Of a stretch of 64,000 nucleotides of DNA, positions 34,661-45,844 are shown in pieces. The DNA is from Mimachlamys varia (taxonomy: Eukaryota > Mollusca > Bivalvia > Pectinida > Pectinidae). Under the pieces are notes generated by a model. The model saw only the letters and a program-made list of their open reading frames with translations, was not told the origin of the DNA and made no database searches. The position numbers and the translations under genes are program-made. The DNA lies in the NCBI GenBank assembly GCA_947623455.1, contig OX392527.1, positions 45,986,401-46,050,400 of the forward strand, given 5' to 3'. The number at the start of each line of letters is the position of its first letter. Within the stretch, counting starts at the first letter, position 1.

Positions 34661-35780
34661 TTTTTATTTGTAATTAGAATTAATTATATGAAATTATGCT
34701 GTTGTGTGATTGTAATAAATTATGTGATCGCGTAAATCGTCGGAATAGTGGGGTACCTAGTACTAATATAATACCCGGCCTCCTATGCTTCTGCCCTACC
34801 GTAGGTTTCCGACGATGGAAGATGTGTGAAGATTTGGGCTGTAATATAATTAGATTAAGATTCGCTCGTGGTCAAAGTTTACCTGTAATGACCCCAGGGC
34901 CCCCATTGTTATAGGCATTGGCCGGTACCAAGCTGGTAGCTAATTATACTAATCCTGTTGAAGTAATAAGATGGACAGGTGATGAAGTAATTCAAAGTCA
35001 TTGGTTTTGAATGAGTGGAGATTCAGATGAGTATTCTCTTATTTATTAATGTATTAATAGCTATGTTCATTAAGAAGTAAAACAAAAAAACTGTGATCAG
35101 GGGCGAAGATAGATATACCCCCACATAGCGATATGTGAAACTGTTGTGTTGAGTACCGTTACGCCTCTATCGGTCGGACGTATTGAACATAGCAAAACGA
35201 GATGAAATTACATATGAACATTAATGTTAATTACAATAAATAGCTAAATATAACGGACGGGACTTTATACATACCATGAAACCTCATCTAACGACCACCT
35301 GAAAATTACGACCGCCACGCTAATTATCGGTAATTGACCAAACGATTGTGACCAGTCATCTGACAAAAAATACATGATGTGTAGCAGGCCGTGAACAGAT
35401 TACTACGGGGCAGTCGGACTGCGTGCTTATCATCAATCTTTTGTTTACCAATCAGAGTACTGACAGGTAAATACAGTGATCAATCTACGTGCGAATACTT
35501 TTTTTTACAAAAAAAAAGGACCCATGAAAATAAATTGTGAATTGATCGCTGTAAATATATTGGATAGGTAAAATAAACGTTCTGGGTTTTCGATCGCAGT
35601 CTTTCGTTTACCGATACGGGTGAATTTCACATCAACATTTATGTTTTAAAGAAATCTTAAGCGTTGTGTTGGTAATGAACTAAATATGATTACACTTATG
35701 TACTGCATATCGACTCGGCATTGCTATAGATATAATTGTTTCTGTTGGCAATTCTTTCGCGTGGATCCATGAAAATTATC

Positions 35781-36478
35781 GATCAATGCAATGTTTTGAA
35801 GGTGATAATAAAAGCCAATATATCTACCTGTTAGTACTTTGTTTGGTAACAAAAGATCGGTAATTAGTCCACATACCTGCGGACTGTCTGACACAGTCGA
35901 CACGCCTCAAGCCATTCACGGCTCGCTTCACACCAGGTAAATTTTGTAGCAGTATGTTGTTTACCGATACGGGTGAAAGCCCTTACAAGGAGGCGCTATG
36001 ACGGATAATTATACATGTCATCAGATTATCTACCTGGGTTGAGAGATCGTAGTTATCAGATTTTATATACTAATCAGAAGATTTCATGCGCAAATTGTGC
36101 ACACATTTTTTCATCAAATGTACCTGAATTAAATAATGATCACTGATTTTATTACAAGTATAGGGGCGATTTTAAATAAAACAAAGATACATTTTTGTGC
36201 CTCGTATTTAATTTATAATTAAAGATTCAAAAATGTAGTGTTTTTGTTTGGTACACTGTATCATTTAAATGATATCACAACGTTTAAAGCACCTATATAT
36301 TTCTTATATAAGTATTGATGACACAAACCTCATTAATTGTTCATTCCGTACTTGTAAAAGGTAATTTTCACAAGAACAGCCTGTAACTTTTAATTTACTG
36401 ACCTGTATTTAGACCGGTTTCAGGACGACAAACAACCACAAATAAAGTATTTTAATTCCATAATTAGTAAAAAAAAAA
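35781..36478 (+). repeat. Direct repeat copy 1 at the palindrome centre
   Basis: About 700 bp repeated at 36632-37333 with an offset of 851 bp, closely similar with scattered substitutions and small indels. It straddles the boundary between the left arm and the spacer. Confidence 0.88.
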
Positions 36479-37338
36479 CAACAATAGACCGATAATTACA
36501 ATCTACCAACCCAGATATATAATCCGGTGACTTGTGTATTTTCCGTCATAATGCCACCTGGTAAGGGCGGTCACCCGTATCTGTAAACGAAAGACTGCAA
36601 ACCAAAACCCAGGACGTTTATTTTACCTATCGACCAGTGCAATGTTTTGAAGGTGATAATAAAAGCCAATATATCTACCTGTCAGTACTTTGTTTGGTAA
36701 CAAAAGATCGGTAATTAGTCCAGATACCTGCGAACTGTCTGGCACAGTCGACACGCCTCAAGCCGTTCACGGCTCGCTTCACACCAGGTAAACTTTGTAG
36801 CAGTATTTTGTTTACCGATACGGGTGAAAGCCCTTACAAGGAGGCGCTATGACGGTTAATTATACATGTCATCAGATTATCTACCTGGGTTGAGAGATCG
36901 TAGTTATCAGATTTTTATATACTAATCAGAAGATTTCATGCGTAAATTGTGCACACATTTTTTTCATCAAATGTACATGTACCTGAAATATATAATGACC
37001 ACTGATTTTATTACAAGTATTGGGGCGATTTTAAATAAAACAAAGATACATTTTTGTGCCTTGTATTTAATTTATAATTAAAGGATTAAAAATGTAGTGC
37101 TTTTGTTTGGTACACTGTATCATTTAAATGATATCACAACGTTTAAAGCACCTATATATTTCTTATATAAGTATTGATGACACAAACCTCATTAATTGTT
37201 CATTCCGTACTTATAAAAGGTAATTTTCACAAGAACAGCCTGTAACTTTTAATTTACTGACCTGTATTTAGACCGGTTTCAGGACGACAAACAACCACAA
37301 ATAAAGTATTTTAATTCCATAATTAGTAAAAAATATAT
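36131..37338. other. Asymmetric central spacer of the palindrome (1,208 bp)
   Basis: Not palindromic. It consists of the rest of direct-repeat copy 1 (to 36478), a junction of about 150 bp (36484-36631) and direct-repeat copy 2 (36632-37333). The junction is a diverged copy of arm sequence in right-arm orientation (compare CACCCGTATCTGTAAACGAA near 36568 with CACCCGTATCGGTAAACGAA near 37848). Confidence 0.8.
36632..37333 (+). repeat. Direct repeat copy 2 at the palindrome centre
   Basis: Second copy of the 700-bp unit, wholly within the spacer. It has diverged from copy 1 (for example an extra ACATGT before ACCTG near 36970-36985) much more than the two arms differ from each other, so this duplication predates the arm symmetry or arm homogenisation. 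Confidence 0.88.
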
Positions 37339-38808
37339 AATTCAGGTACATTTGATGAAAAAATGTGTGCACAATTTGCGCATGAAATCTTCTGATTAGT
37401 ATATAAAAATCTGATAACTACGATCTCTCAACCCAGGTAGATAATCTGATGACATGTATAATTATCCGTCATAGCGCCTCCTTGTAAGGGCTTTCACCCG
37501 TATCGGTAAACAACATACTGCTACAAAATTTACCTGGTGTGAAGCGAGCCGTGAATGGCTTGAGGCGTGTCGACTGTGTCAGACAGTCCGCAGGTATGTG
37601 GACTAATTACCGATCTTTTGTTACCAAACAAAGTACTAACAGGTAGATATATTGGCTTTTATTATCACCTTCAAAACATTGCATTGATCGATAATTTTCA
37701 TGGATCCACGCGAAAGAATTGCCAACAGAAACAATTATATCTATAGCAATGCCGAGTCGATATGCAGTACATAAGTGTAATCATATTTAGTTCATTACCA
37801 ACACAACGCTTAAGATTTCTTTAAAACATAAATGTTGATGTGAAATTCACCCGTATCGGTAAACGAAAGACTGCGATCGAAAACCCAGAACGTTTATTTT
37901 ACCTATCCAATATATTTACAGCGATCAATTCACAATTTATTTTCATGGGTCCTTTTTTTTGTAAAAAAAAGTATTCGCACGTAGATTGATCACTGTATTT
38001 ACCTGTCAGTACTCTGATTGGTAAACAAAAGATTGATGATAAGCACGCAGTCCGACTGCCCCGTAGTAATCTGTTCACGGCCTGCTACACATCATGTATT
38101 TTTTGTCAGATGACTGGTCACAATCGTTTGGTCAATTACCGATAATTAGCGTGGCGGTCGTAATTTTCAGGTGGTCGTTAGATGAGGTTTCATGGTATGT
38201 ATAAAGTCCCGTCCGTTATATTTAGCTATTTATTGTAATTAACATTAATGTTCATATGTAATTTCATCTCGTTTTGCTATGTTCAATACGTCCGACCGAT
38301 AGAGGCGTAACGGTACTCAACACAACAGTTTCACATATCGCTATGTGGGGGTATATCTATCTTCGCCCCTGATCACAGTTTTTTTGTTTTACTTCTTAAT
38401 GAACATAGCTATTAATACATTAATAAATAAGAGAATACTCATCTGAATCTCCACTCATTCAAAACCAATGACTTTGAATTACTTCATCACCTGTCCATCT
38501 TATTACTTCAACAGGATTAGTATAATTAGCTACCAGCTTGGTACCGGCCAATGCCTATAACAATGGGGGCCCTGGGGTCATTACAGGTAAACTTTGACCA
38601 CGAGCGAATCTTAATCTAATTATATTACAGCCCAAATCTTCACACATCTTCCATCGTCGGAAACCTACGGTAGGGCAGAAGCATAGGAGGCCGGGTATTA
38701 TATTAGTACTAGGTACCCCACTATTCCGACGATTTACGCGATCACATAATTTATTACAATCACACAACAGCATAATTTCATATAATTAATTCTAATTACA
38801 AATAAAAA

Positions 38809-39819
38809 AACAAAAACTGAAATGTAGATAAATAATACGCTACAAAATAATTACGGCCACGAGCCGTGATTACGGGACAAGATGAACATTAACCAATCAC
38901 ACAACATCATTTCATATAATAAAACTGTTTGTTTATCAAACTCAAATGTAAATAAAGAACATGTTACAATATAATTACGGCCACTAGCCGTGATTACGGA
39001 ACGAGGTGTAATACAATCATCCAACAGCATTATTACATATCATTAATACTTAAAGAATACGCTTAACATAATAATTACGGCCACTGCCCGTGATATAGAA
39101 CCGAGATGTAAATAAAACAAGTCGTGATTACGGGACGAATCGTAATTAATCACACAACATCATTTCATATAATTAAAACTGATTACAGATCAAGCTCATA
39201 GGTAGATAAAGAACACGTCACAAAATAATTACGACAACAAACTGTGATTACGGGACGAGTTGTAATCAATCACACATTAACATTTCATATAAAATGAATG
39301 CGTTTTTACTCAAATATATACAAAATGTACAAATAAAGAATAGGTAACAAAATAATTACGGCCGCTAGCCGTGATTACAAAACGAGATGTCATATTATAA
39401 CACGAAAGCATACTTTCATATATTTATTACTTAAAGAACACGCACAGCTTAACATAATAATTACGGCCACTAGCAGTGTTAACGGACAGAGAGGTAATAC
39501 ACTCACACAACAGTATCACTACATATCATTTATTTGTATTACAATGAAACTAAAAAGTAAATAAAAAACCCGCTATAAAGTAATTACAAATCTATCACAC
39601 AACATCATTTAATAATTAAAACTGATTTCTAATCAAACTCAATTGTAGATAAAGAGCACATTACAAAATAATTACGGTCTCAAGTCCTGATTACGGGACA
39701 AGATGTAATCAATCACACATTATCATTTCCTATAAAATGAATACGTTTTACTACTCAAACGTTAGATAAAGAACACGCTGCAGTTATACCATCACAAAAC
39801 AACTTTTCATATTAACAAT
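38809..39819 (-). repeat. Inner satellite, unit about 120 bp, right arm
   Basis: Mirror copy of the satellite at 33650-34660, visible on the plus strand as ATTACGGCCACTAGCCGTGA-like cores. Confidence 0.8.
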
Positions 39820-40253
39820 ATTAACGACAATTTCGACAATCATTCCAAAACAAAATGACTAAGATGGAAAGAAGTATGAACACGTGAACAGTAGTTTAGA
39901 AGACGTTTTTTTTTATTTCTGAGGAAAACGGAATTCTACATGCAGTAATAATAATTTATTGCAATTCTGTCCATATAAGTTGGTAACATGTTTATATACC
40001 AGATGTTTGTTGTGGTCAGTCTATCAACCGAATGTAGCCGTGATTACATAAGTTTGTTTGGCAGCACCTATGGCATCACAGGCCTTGTGTTGTGTACAGA
40101 AGCATTTCAGTAGCCTTGGCAGCGTGCCAGTTCACAGGTGGTGATCGGAGCTGCCAGTCCCTACCTATAGGAGGTGTGAAACCCCCTGCGGCTATCTATA
40201 CCGCTGGCCACCAGGGCCTCGCGCCCGTCAAGGAACACAGGTAAAATCTTCAC

Positions 40254-40389
40254 ACTGACTATTCACCGACATCCTTACTTTTCAACGACGACCCTTACTT
40301 TTCAGCACATGCACTGACTTTTCGGCACATGCACTGACTTTTCGGCACCTGCACTGACTTTTCGGCACCTGCACTGACTTTTCACGTCA
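40254..40389 (-). repeat. Subterminal 20-bp repeats, right arm
   Basis: Mirror copy of the left subterminal array, seen on the plus strand as repeated GCACTGACTTTTCGGCACCT. Confidence 0.9.
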
Positions 40390-40484
40390 CACTCTTAAAA
40401 AGTAAGACTGGTCGTTCAAAACTCAGTGCGAACGCCGAAAAGTCAGTGCTCCCGAGGATTTTAAGAGTATTATAGTCACCAGTG

Positions 40485-41764
40485 CTTGCCAATAGGTATT
40501 GCATTGAAAATAATTGAACTGCCAATATGACATTTTCAACAAGAGTAATTTGGATTTTGCCCTCTTTTCAAATGAAGTGAATATCATTATTCAACATCAG
40601 TATCAATATTCGTTTTTATTTAATTTCTTCTACCATTTTTGTAAATTGACGGGATTGTGGGGTTTGTATGGATTTACGGGCTAAAGGGAAAAGGCATTGT
40701 GTACAGAAACGTTTTGTCGATATATAGTGATAAGATCAACATCTTATCTGTCTTTTTATTTACGATATTAAGTACAAACATTCTTAAGCACTAGTACAGT
40801 GAACATCGAGGTGTATTCAGGGAATTGTTAGCTTTTTACTCCAGTTAACATTACGGTCCATGTGGCTAGTCGGAGCATTGACTGTGTATTGGTACACAGA
40901 TTACTGTTTATGCTACAGAAGCTATTCATTCATAATGTAATATAATATAAGTCGAACCAGACGGATATAATAGTCCTCCAGTCAAGCTTGCCGCAGTTCA
41001 CTACGTATATACGACACTTAACATATCAGTACGAATTCCTCTATCTCTGAGATAGTAAATATTTTAATCGGCCAACAATGGTGAACATCTAAGAGCTTGT
41101 TCTTATCTGCCTATTGAGACAAGTACTTATCTATGTAACGTAAAGCGGTTACTTGTTTGTGGTTGATGGCGATTAATAGACGGGGACAAAGCAATTGAAA
41201 CTTGACCCACAAATATCTCGGCATATATAAACTGGACCAGATATCCGTAAAGACCACAGCATTTAGAATGTATTTTTTACTTTAATAGTTCGATTAAACA
41301 AGCTAAATAAACAACTAGATATGCTTGGCATGTGTTCAAATGAAGACTCTTTGTGGATTAATCGGTTAATATTCATATAGACATGTACTTGATGTTTGTA
41401 CGGAACAGCGTTTTGCCCAATCTTCACATGTTAATGAGGTGGAAACAATCCGCCAGCAGAACTTCAAACAATATTCTGCATCGTGTATACCATTGAAACA
41501 TCACAACATAATTCTTTACTTAAACTATGACCAACATTTGTAGCTCACCTTCTAAGCTTTACCATTTACGGTAAACGTGACTATTTTGATATTTCCCTTT
41601 CTTGATAGTAACATCCGTGTATCTCCATACTAGGATGTTAACATGTCGCAGTTGATTCGTTATTCTAGGACTTACTCTAAATATTGAGAATTTCATGATA
41701 AATGGTCGACAGGATTCGAGAGATGAAGTTTGATGAGGAGGCGACATTTGCTTAGATGCGATCT
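40485..41764. other. AT-rich DNA right of the palindrome
   Basis: Only short open frames and no recognisable motif; I see nothing specific in it. Confidence 0.5.
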
Positions 41765-41950
41765 AGATTTACTTGACGGATGTAGTCGATGAAGCAGAAG
41801 ACGCTTATGCTTTTGGAATACCTGGTCTCATTCTCTTTTTCAGCGTATTTCTTGTAAATCTTTCTCGTTTGTTCATAGCTTGCCCCTAGTTTAGTCGATT
41901 TTGTGTACGGATGATAGCTTTGCTGACGACTTGGTAGTCTTTGTTTTTCC
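41765..41950 (+). repeat. Dispersed 'MAGVVDEAED' repeat, copy 1 (diverged)
   Basis: Contains GTAGTCGATGAAGCAGAAGA and then the ACCTGGTCTCATTCTC and TTTCTTGTAAATCTTTC landmarks shared with 44085-44275, 45535-45715, 51690-51830 plus 52970-53100, and 59015-59300. Diverged at its 5' end. The family is named here after the peptide read in the best copies; its nature is unknown. Confidence 0.65.
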
Positions 41951-42432
41951 CTTCAATGCTCTATGTAGTATCAACAGGAATGTTATTATGAAATATGAGA
42001 ACACATTATAACATTTGATTTCCTTTATATTCACGAGAATAATTTTACTTAACACTTTAACGCTGTAGCCAACTTCTGTTTGTACCAGGCTTCAAACGTA
42101 CTTCAATTTCCCTCTGTATTGTATTTAGGTTGCCATGCTCTAAGATGTTACAGATATTGATGAGGTATGAGATTGCCTATCGTTTCCTTGTTAAGACCCC
42201 CGGGGCAAGGCTTGTCACCGGAGCCAGTCCTGGTAGTATTGTCTATTCGTGTATATAATTATGAGATTCATAGACACTCGCACGTCATGTATTGCACAAA
42301 GCGTATCCGAAGTTCCGAACCAATGTCTTGATTCGATTGTCATTGTTGCATTTGATTTGATTATCATTTGTTTGGTAGTAATCCAGACGTCACAACTAAC
42401 CACTTCAATGTTTAATATGAACCTGCATTTAA

Positions 42433-42816
42433 AGGCCCAATATACGTAACTTCAGGAAAATTTTCGTGATTCTGAAAAATTCTGGAAAAAATTCCAGCTG
42501 ATAACCATGCAAAAATTAGTCTAAAACGAAGTAAACCTGAGCGGTAACTAACAAGAAACTCTTGACAGAAAAATCCAAAGAATGAAAATAATTCAGATGG
42601 GGCCCACTTCAACAACAAGCCGAAGTTAGATGACAGTTCAAAATGGACACGTGTTTACAAATACCGTGTTTCAATTGCTGCTGTACTGGTAACCGCGTAA
42701 GAATTCATCTTGAATATTGCTGATATCAGTTAATCTTAACTAAATCTATAAATATGATAAGTTATTAGGCTTGATTTTCTCTTCAAGTTTTGCTGAAAGT
42801 TACGTATATTGGGCCT
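42433..42816. mobile_element. TTAA-flanked MITE, 384 bp
   Basis: Terminal inverted repeats AGGCCCAATATACGTAACTT (left) and its complement (right, ending TATTGGGCCT) are each bordered by TTAA (42429-42432 and 42817-42820). TTAA duplication is typical of the piggyBac and Kolobok superfamilies. Internal sequence is non-coding. Confidence 0.8.
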
Positions 42817-43389
42817 TTAAAAGTCATCCTAGATTTTAAATAATCAAAGAGTGATGTGTCGCTTGCTAAAATTTTGACAATTCGACCTGTATATGAACTT
42901 TTAGCTACGGTTTCATATATTGAGTACAGAACAAAGAAATGTGTAGTATATATATATATTACAATATAGGTTCCTATTGCGTATTATCCTAATTGGAGGC
43001 CTGTAACATCGATATTACATTTACTTTGTCCCCAAGAACCAAATACAAGCTTTTGGTCAGTATTTCGTATATCAATATGTCGAGAAAATGTTGTTTCATA
43101 TACCAAATAGGGTTATTGATACCTCTTTTCTGAAAGTCCATACATGGGCATCGCACCTGATAGGTATTGTATGTACATCGTAGTAAGGTGTTAAATTGGA
43201 TATTGACCTTTGAACTTAAAACTGCAGAACCGAAAAAACAACCCATTTCTGTTTCATACCTCGCTAATGTTACTTAATGTTTTATAGAATCCTCTCCCTT
43301 GCCTGAAATAAATAGACCCTCCTGTAGTTAATGGCGATTAATTAATATTCATTTCCTCACGTCAGTGGTGTTTCCCATTAGCAACGAGT

Positions 43390-43580
43390 ATCGTGCTTCT
43401 GACGTCAGATTAGGAGACTCGCACTGTGACTCTGACGTCAGATTAGGAGACTCACACTGTTACTCTGACGTCAGATTAGGAGACTCACACTGTGACTCTG
43501 ACGTCAGATTAGGAGACTCACACTGTGACTCTGACGTCAGATTAGGAGACTCACATTGTGCCTCTGACGTCAGCAGAGAG
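43390..43580. repeat. 33-bp tandem array carrying six TGACGTCA sites
   Basis: The palindromic CRE octamer TGACGTCA starts at 43400, 43433, 43466, 43499, 43532 and 43565, exactly 33 bp apart; the intervening unit is GATTAGGAGACTCACACTGT plus a short variable part. Because 33 is a multiple of three, an open frame with an 11-residue repeat runs through it, but this is probably incidental. Confidence 0.92.
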
Positions 43581-44084
43581 CTGTCTTTTTGTCCACGCTG
43601 GGTTACCGTAAGGGATCACAGGTGTGTTAATACTAATGATATACAGGTAGGTGTATAGCTATAGACACAAATTCTTATGTTCAATAGAGTCGCGTGCCAT
43701 TTCCAGTGATTAAATGTGAATAAAGAGAAGAAATCGGAAACGTTGGGGATATAAGGAGATGGATATCACCTTGTTCTGCCACACCGAGCGTACATGTGCG
43801 CAGGAATATACGTCTAACCTGAACAACTGGTTACGAACAAATCAACCGCTGTCAATAAAATCAGATTTGCGCTATATTTTGATTCTGTTTGCTGATAATG
43901 CTGTTATTTAAAGCAAGCTTAGTGGCAATGAGGGCTTTGCACATGTTTACGTTTATCAAATTGCACCAAGTATAAATCTGTTACACAGTCGTCCTACAAA
44001 CGAGTATATGATATATATACAAGAAGTAGTTGATACACCGTCGAATTCATAAGTGTAACAGGCAAATTTAATTTGTACTCGAAT

Positions 44085-44275
44085 GTGACCAAGATTTACA
44101 TGGCGGGTGTCGTCGATGAAGCAGAAGACGGTTACTCTTCCGGAACATCTGGTCTTATTCTCTTGTACTTTTTCAAGGGTCTCCATGTAAATCTTTCCTT
44201 TTTTCGTTTTTGCCCTAGTTTAATCAATTTTGAGTTCGGATTATGTTTCTGTTGACGCTTCGGTATTATCTAAAT
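44085..44275 (+). repeat. Dispersed 'MAGVVDEAED' repeat, copy 2
   Basis: A well preserved copy reading GACCAAGATTTACATGGCGG and then TCGTCGATGAAGCAGAAGAC. In one frame it encodes TKIYMAGVVDEAEDGYSSGT. It ends near TTGACGCTTCGGTATT. Confidence 0.75.
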
Positions 44276-44699
44276 TTTTTTAAGAAGAGACATAAACAAA
44301 AACAGGAAACACCAAGGCAGAAGGAAAGACATCATTAAGCACACAATTTAACGTCCAGCTGAAGTCAACTACCGAAAATACAGGGCGGATAAGAAACAAA
44401 CCATAAGGGGTCTCGCTATTTGAGTGGTTGGTCTAAGTAATATCGATCAATGATTTATTGCCCTACAAAGAAACACACCTCTGGGAAAAAACTCTAATAT
44501 AAATCCCAGGTGCAATGTGGTAATAAAGACAGAAGACACCCCCTTAATTTAAATCTCTCCTATTCAATTGAACAAACCATTGTCGTAGGTATAGAAGGAC
44601 TTGTGTTTGATGTGGTGGTATTACTGTAATATATATTAGAAGTCAGTGTATTTGGTAAGAATTGTGTATATGGCTTGATTAACAAGGATTTTGACTAAT

Positions 44700-45095
44700 G
44701 ATTGGTTTGTTTGTGTTTTACGTCCAAATTGACATTTATGGTCATTTAAGGATGTGATCAGATTTTAGTGGTGGAGGAAAACTGGAGTTCCCGGAGAAAA
44801 ACCACCGACCTAAGGCTAATACTTGCGACTACACCATGTAGGCCTCAAACCCGCGACCCAAAGGTGGAGGGCTAGTGGTAGCAGAAGTCAGACACCTATA
44901 CCACTTGGCCACCATGACTCAGAGGTGGAGGGCTAGTGGTAGCAGAATGTCAGACACCTTTACCGCTTGGCCACAGCGACCCAGAGGTGGAGGGCTAGTG
45001 GTAACAGAACGTCAGACACCTTAACCACTTGGCCACAGCGGCCCAGAGGTGAAGGGCTAGTGGTAGCATACTGTCAGACACCTTTAGCAATTACT
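44700..45095 (-). mobile_element. tRNA-derived SINE with a tandemly repeated head
   Basis: On the minus strand the head GTGGCCAAGTGGTTAAGGTG resembles a tRNA-Leu/Ser A box, followed by a B-box-like CGCGGGTTTGAGGCC, a central block with GGTGGTTTTTCTCCGGGAAC, and a tail GGACGTAAAACAC. It resembles bivalve V-SINE/MetaSINE types recalled from the literature. The head segment is present about four times in tandem (anchor AGGTGGAGGGCTAGTGG at 44862, 44923 and 44985, with AGGTGAAGGGC at 45047; period 61-62 bp). Confidence 0.7.
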
Positions 45096-45534
45096 GTAGT
45101 GTTTGTCATTCACCCTTATCATCCATCTTAAATAATTAATTGATCTAAACTCGCTTATGACACAACATCAACACACTGAGCAAGAACAATTTTTTATATT
45201 GCTCATTAGAATACCATTTGTTTTTTTTTCACGAAATATTAAAAGTGCATTTCATTTTGACTTATCTTACACTTACACACTTTCATTATATGCGACCCCC
45301 TAATAACATAATAAAAGGAACGTAACAGAAATAATGTTATTTAACATCAAAGCTATGCTGACCGATGTCATATTCGCTGTTAATTTCCGGTTTGTGTCTT
45401 TTCGTTACAGAACTTATTAACGGAAGTGTTAGATGCACTATAAATGTCGCCCAAGAACACAGCACTTAATGAGAAACCAATTTTCTGGATAATGCTCTCC
45501 GACACACCTTAAGATTTATCTGAGGAGATGGCAA

Positions 45535-45715
45535 GTACGATGGCCTAAAGTCGCCGGACGCCGTGTCGAGGATGTGCATCACTACGCTTACTCTTCTGGA
45601 CCTGGTTTTATCCTCATGTACGTTTTAAAGGGTCTTCGTGTAAATCTTTGCTTTTATGATATCCCCATCCTCCACCCACCCCACCAATTTAATCGATTTT
45701 GAGTTTACACTACAT
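45535..45715 (+). repeat. Dispersed 'MAGVVDEAED' repeat, copy 3 (diverged)
   Basis: Recognised from ACTACGCTTACTCTTCTGGA, ACCTGGTTTTATCCTC and GTCTTCGTGTAAATCTTTGC, in the same order as in the other copies; the start is strongly diverged. Confidence 0.5.
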
Positions 45716-45844
45716 TACACTTTTAGTAATAAACTTTGGCCACGTTTATATCTTATCGTGTTCGGTATATATGAAGCGCACCATGCACATGTTTAACTAC
45801 AAAAGGCATCAGTTGTGAAAACTATAGCTGTCTAAAGATAACTA

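Larger units (their letters stand above)
32985..36130 (+). repeat. Left arm of the giant inverted repeat (3,146 bp)
   Basis: Runs from the CACTGG terminus to TACCTGAATT at 36121-36130. Content in order: subterminal 20-bp repeats, a GC-richer block (33236-33370), a satellite with a unit of about 120 bp (33650-34660), then unique sequence with short C-rich motifs and the start of a direct repeat at 35781. Confidence 0.9.
32985..40484. mobile_element. 7.5-kb palindromic element with giant terminal inverted repeats (CACTA-like)
   Basis: The whole interval is an inverted repeat: position x on the left matches 73469-x on the right at every point I tested. Ends are CACTGGTGAC and GTCACCAGTG, and the three bases outside both ends are CTT (32982-32984 and 40485-40487), consistent with a 3-bp target duplication. 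CACTA-type transposons are known for CACT(A/G) termini, 3-bp duplications and subterminal repeats, all seen here. No transposase frame is present, so it would be non-autonomous. An assembly fold-back is unlikely because arm mismatches exist (33614 versus 39855) and the spacer is asymmetric. The superfamily call is inference. Confidence 0.75.
37339..40484 (-). repeat. Right arm of the giant inverted repeat (3,146 bp)
   Basis: Mirror image of 32985-36130, from AATTCAGGTA at 37339 to CAGTG at 40484. Same length as the left arm, so no net insertion or deletion has accumulated. One substitution noticed is A at 39855 against G at 33614. Confidence 0.9.

Noticed and set aside
34696..34914. 72-codon frame, repeated in mirror image at 38555-38773
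   Set aside because: Identical only because both lie in the palindrome arms. Too short, overlaps AT-rich satellite edge, and resembles no transposase or other protein I know.
32985..40484. Palindrome as a pure assembly fold-back artefact
   Set aside because: The arms contain at least one mismatch (33614/39855), the spacer is asymmetric with its own direct repeat, and both ends share a 3-bp flank; an artefact would more likely be mismatch-free and lack defined termini. Long reads would settle it.
43390..43580. CRISPR-like array
   Set aside because: The 33-bp units are contiguous with no distinct spacers, and the genome is eukaryotic.
43365..43658. 97-codon frame with an 11-residue repeat (DVRLGDSHCDS)
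   Set aside because: The 33-bp unit forces an open frame. No start context, splice site or flanking coding sequence supports translation.
45409..45442. Short terminal exon after TTTTCGTTACAG encoding NLLTEVLDAL and a stop
   Set aside because: A plausible acceptor, but ten residues with no upstream exon or homology are not enough.
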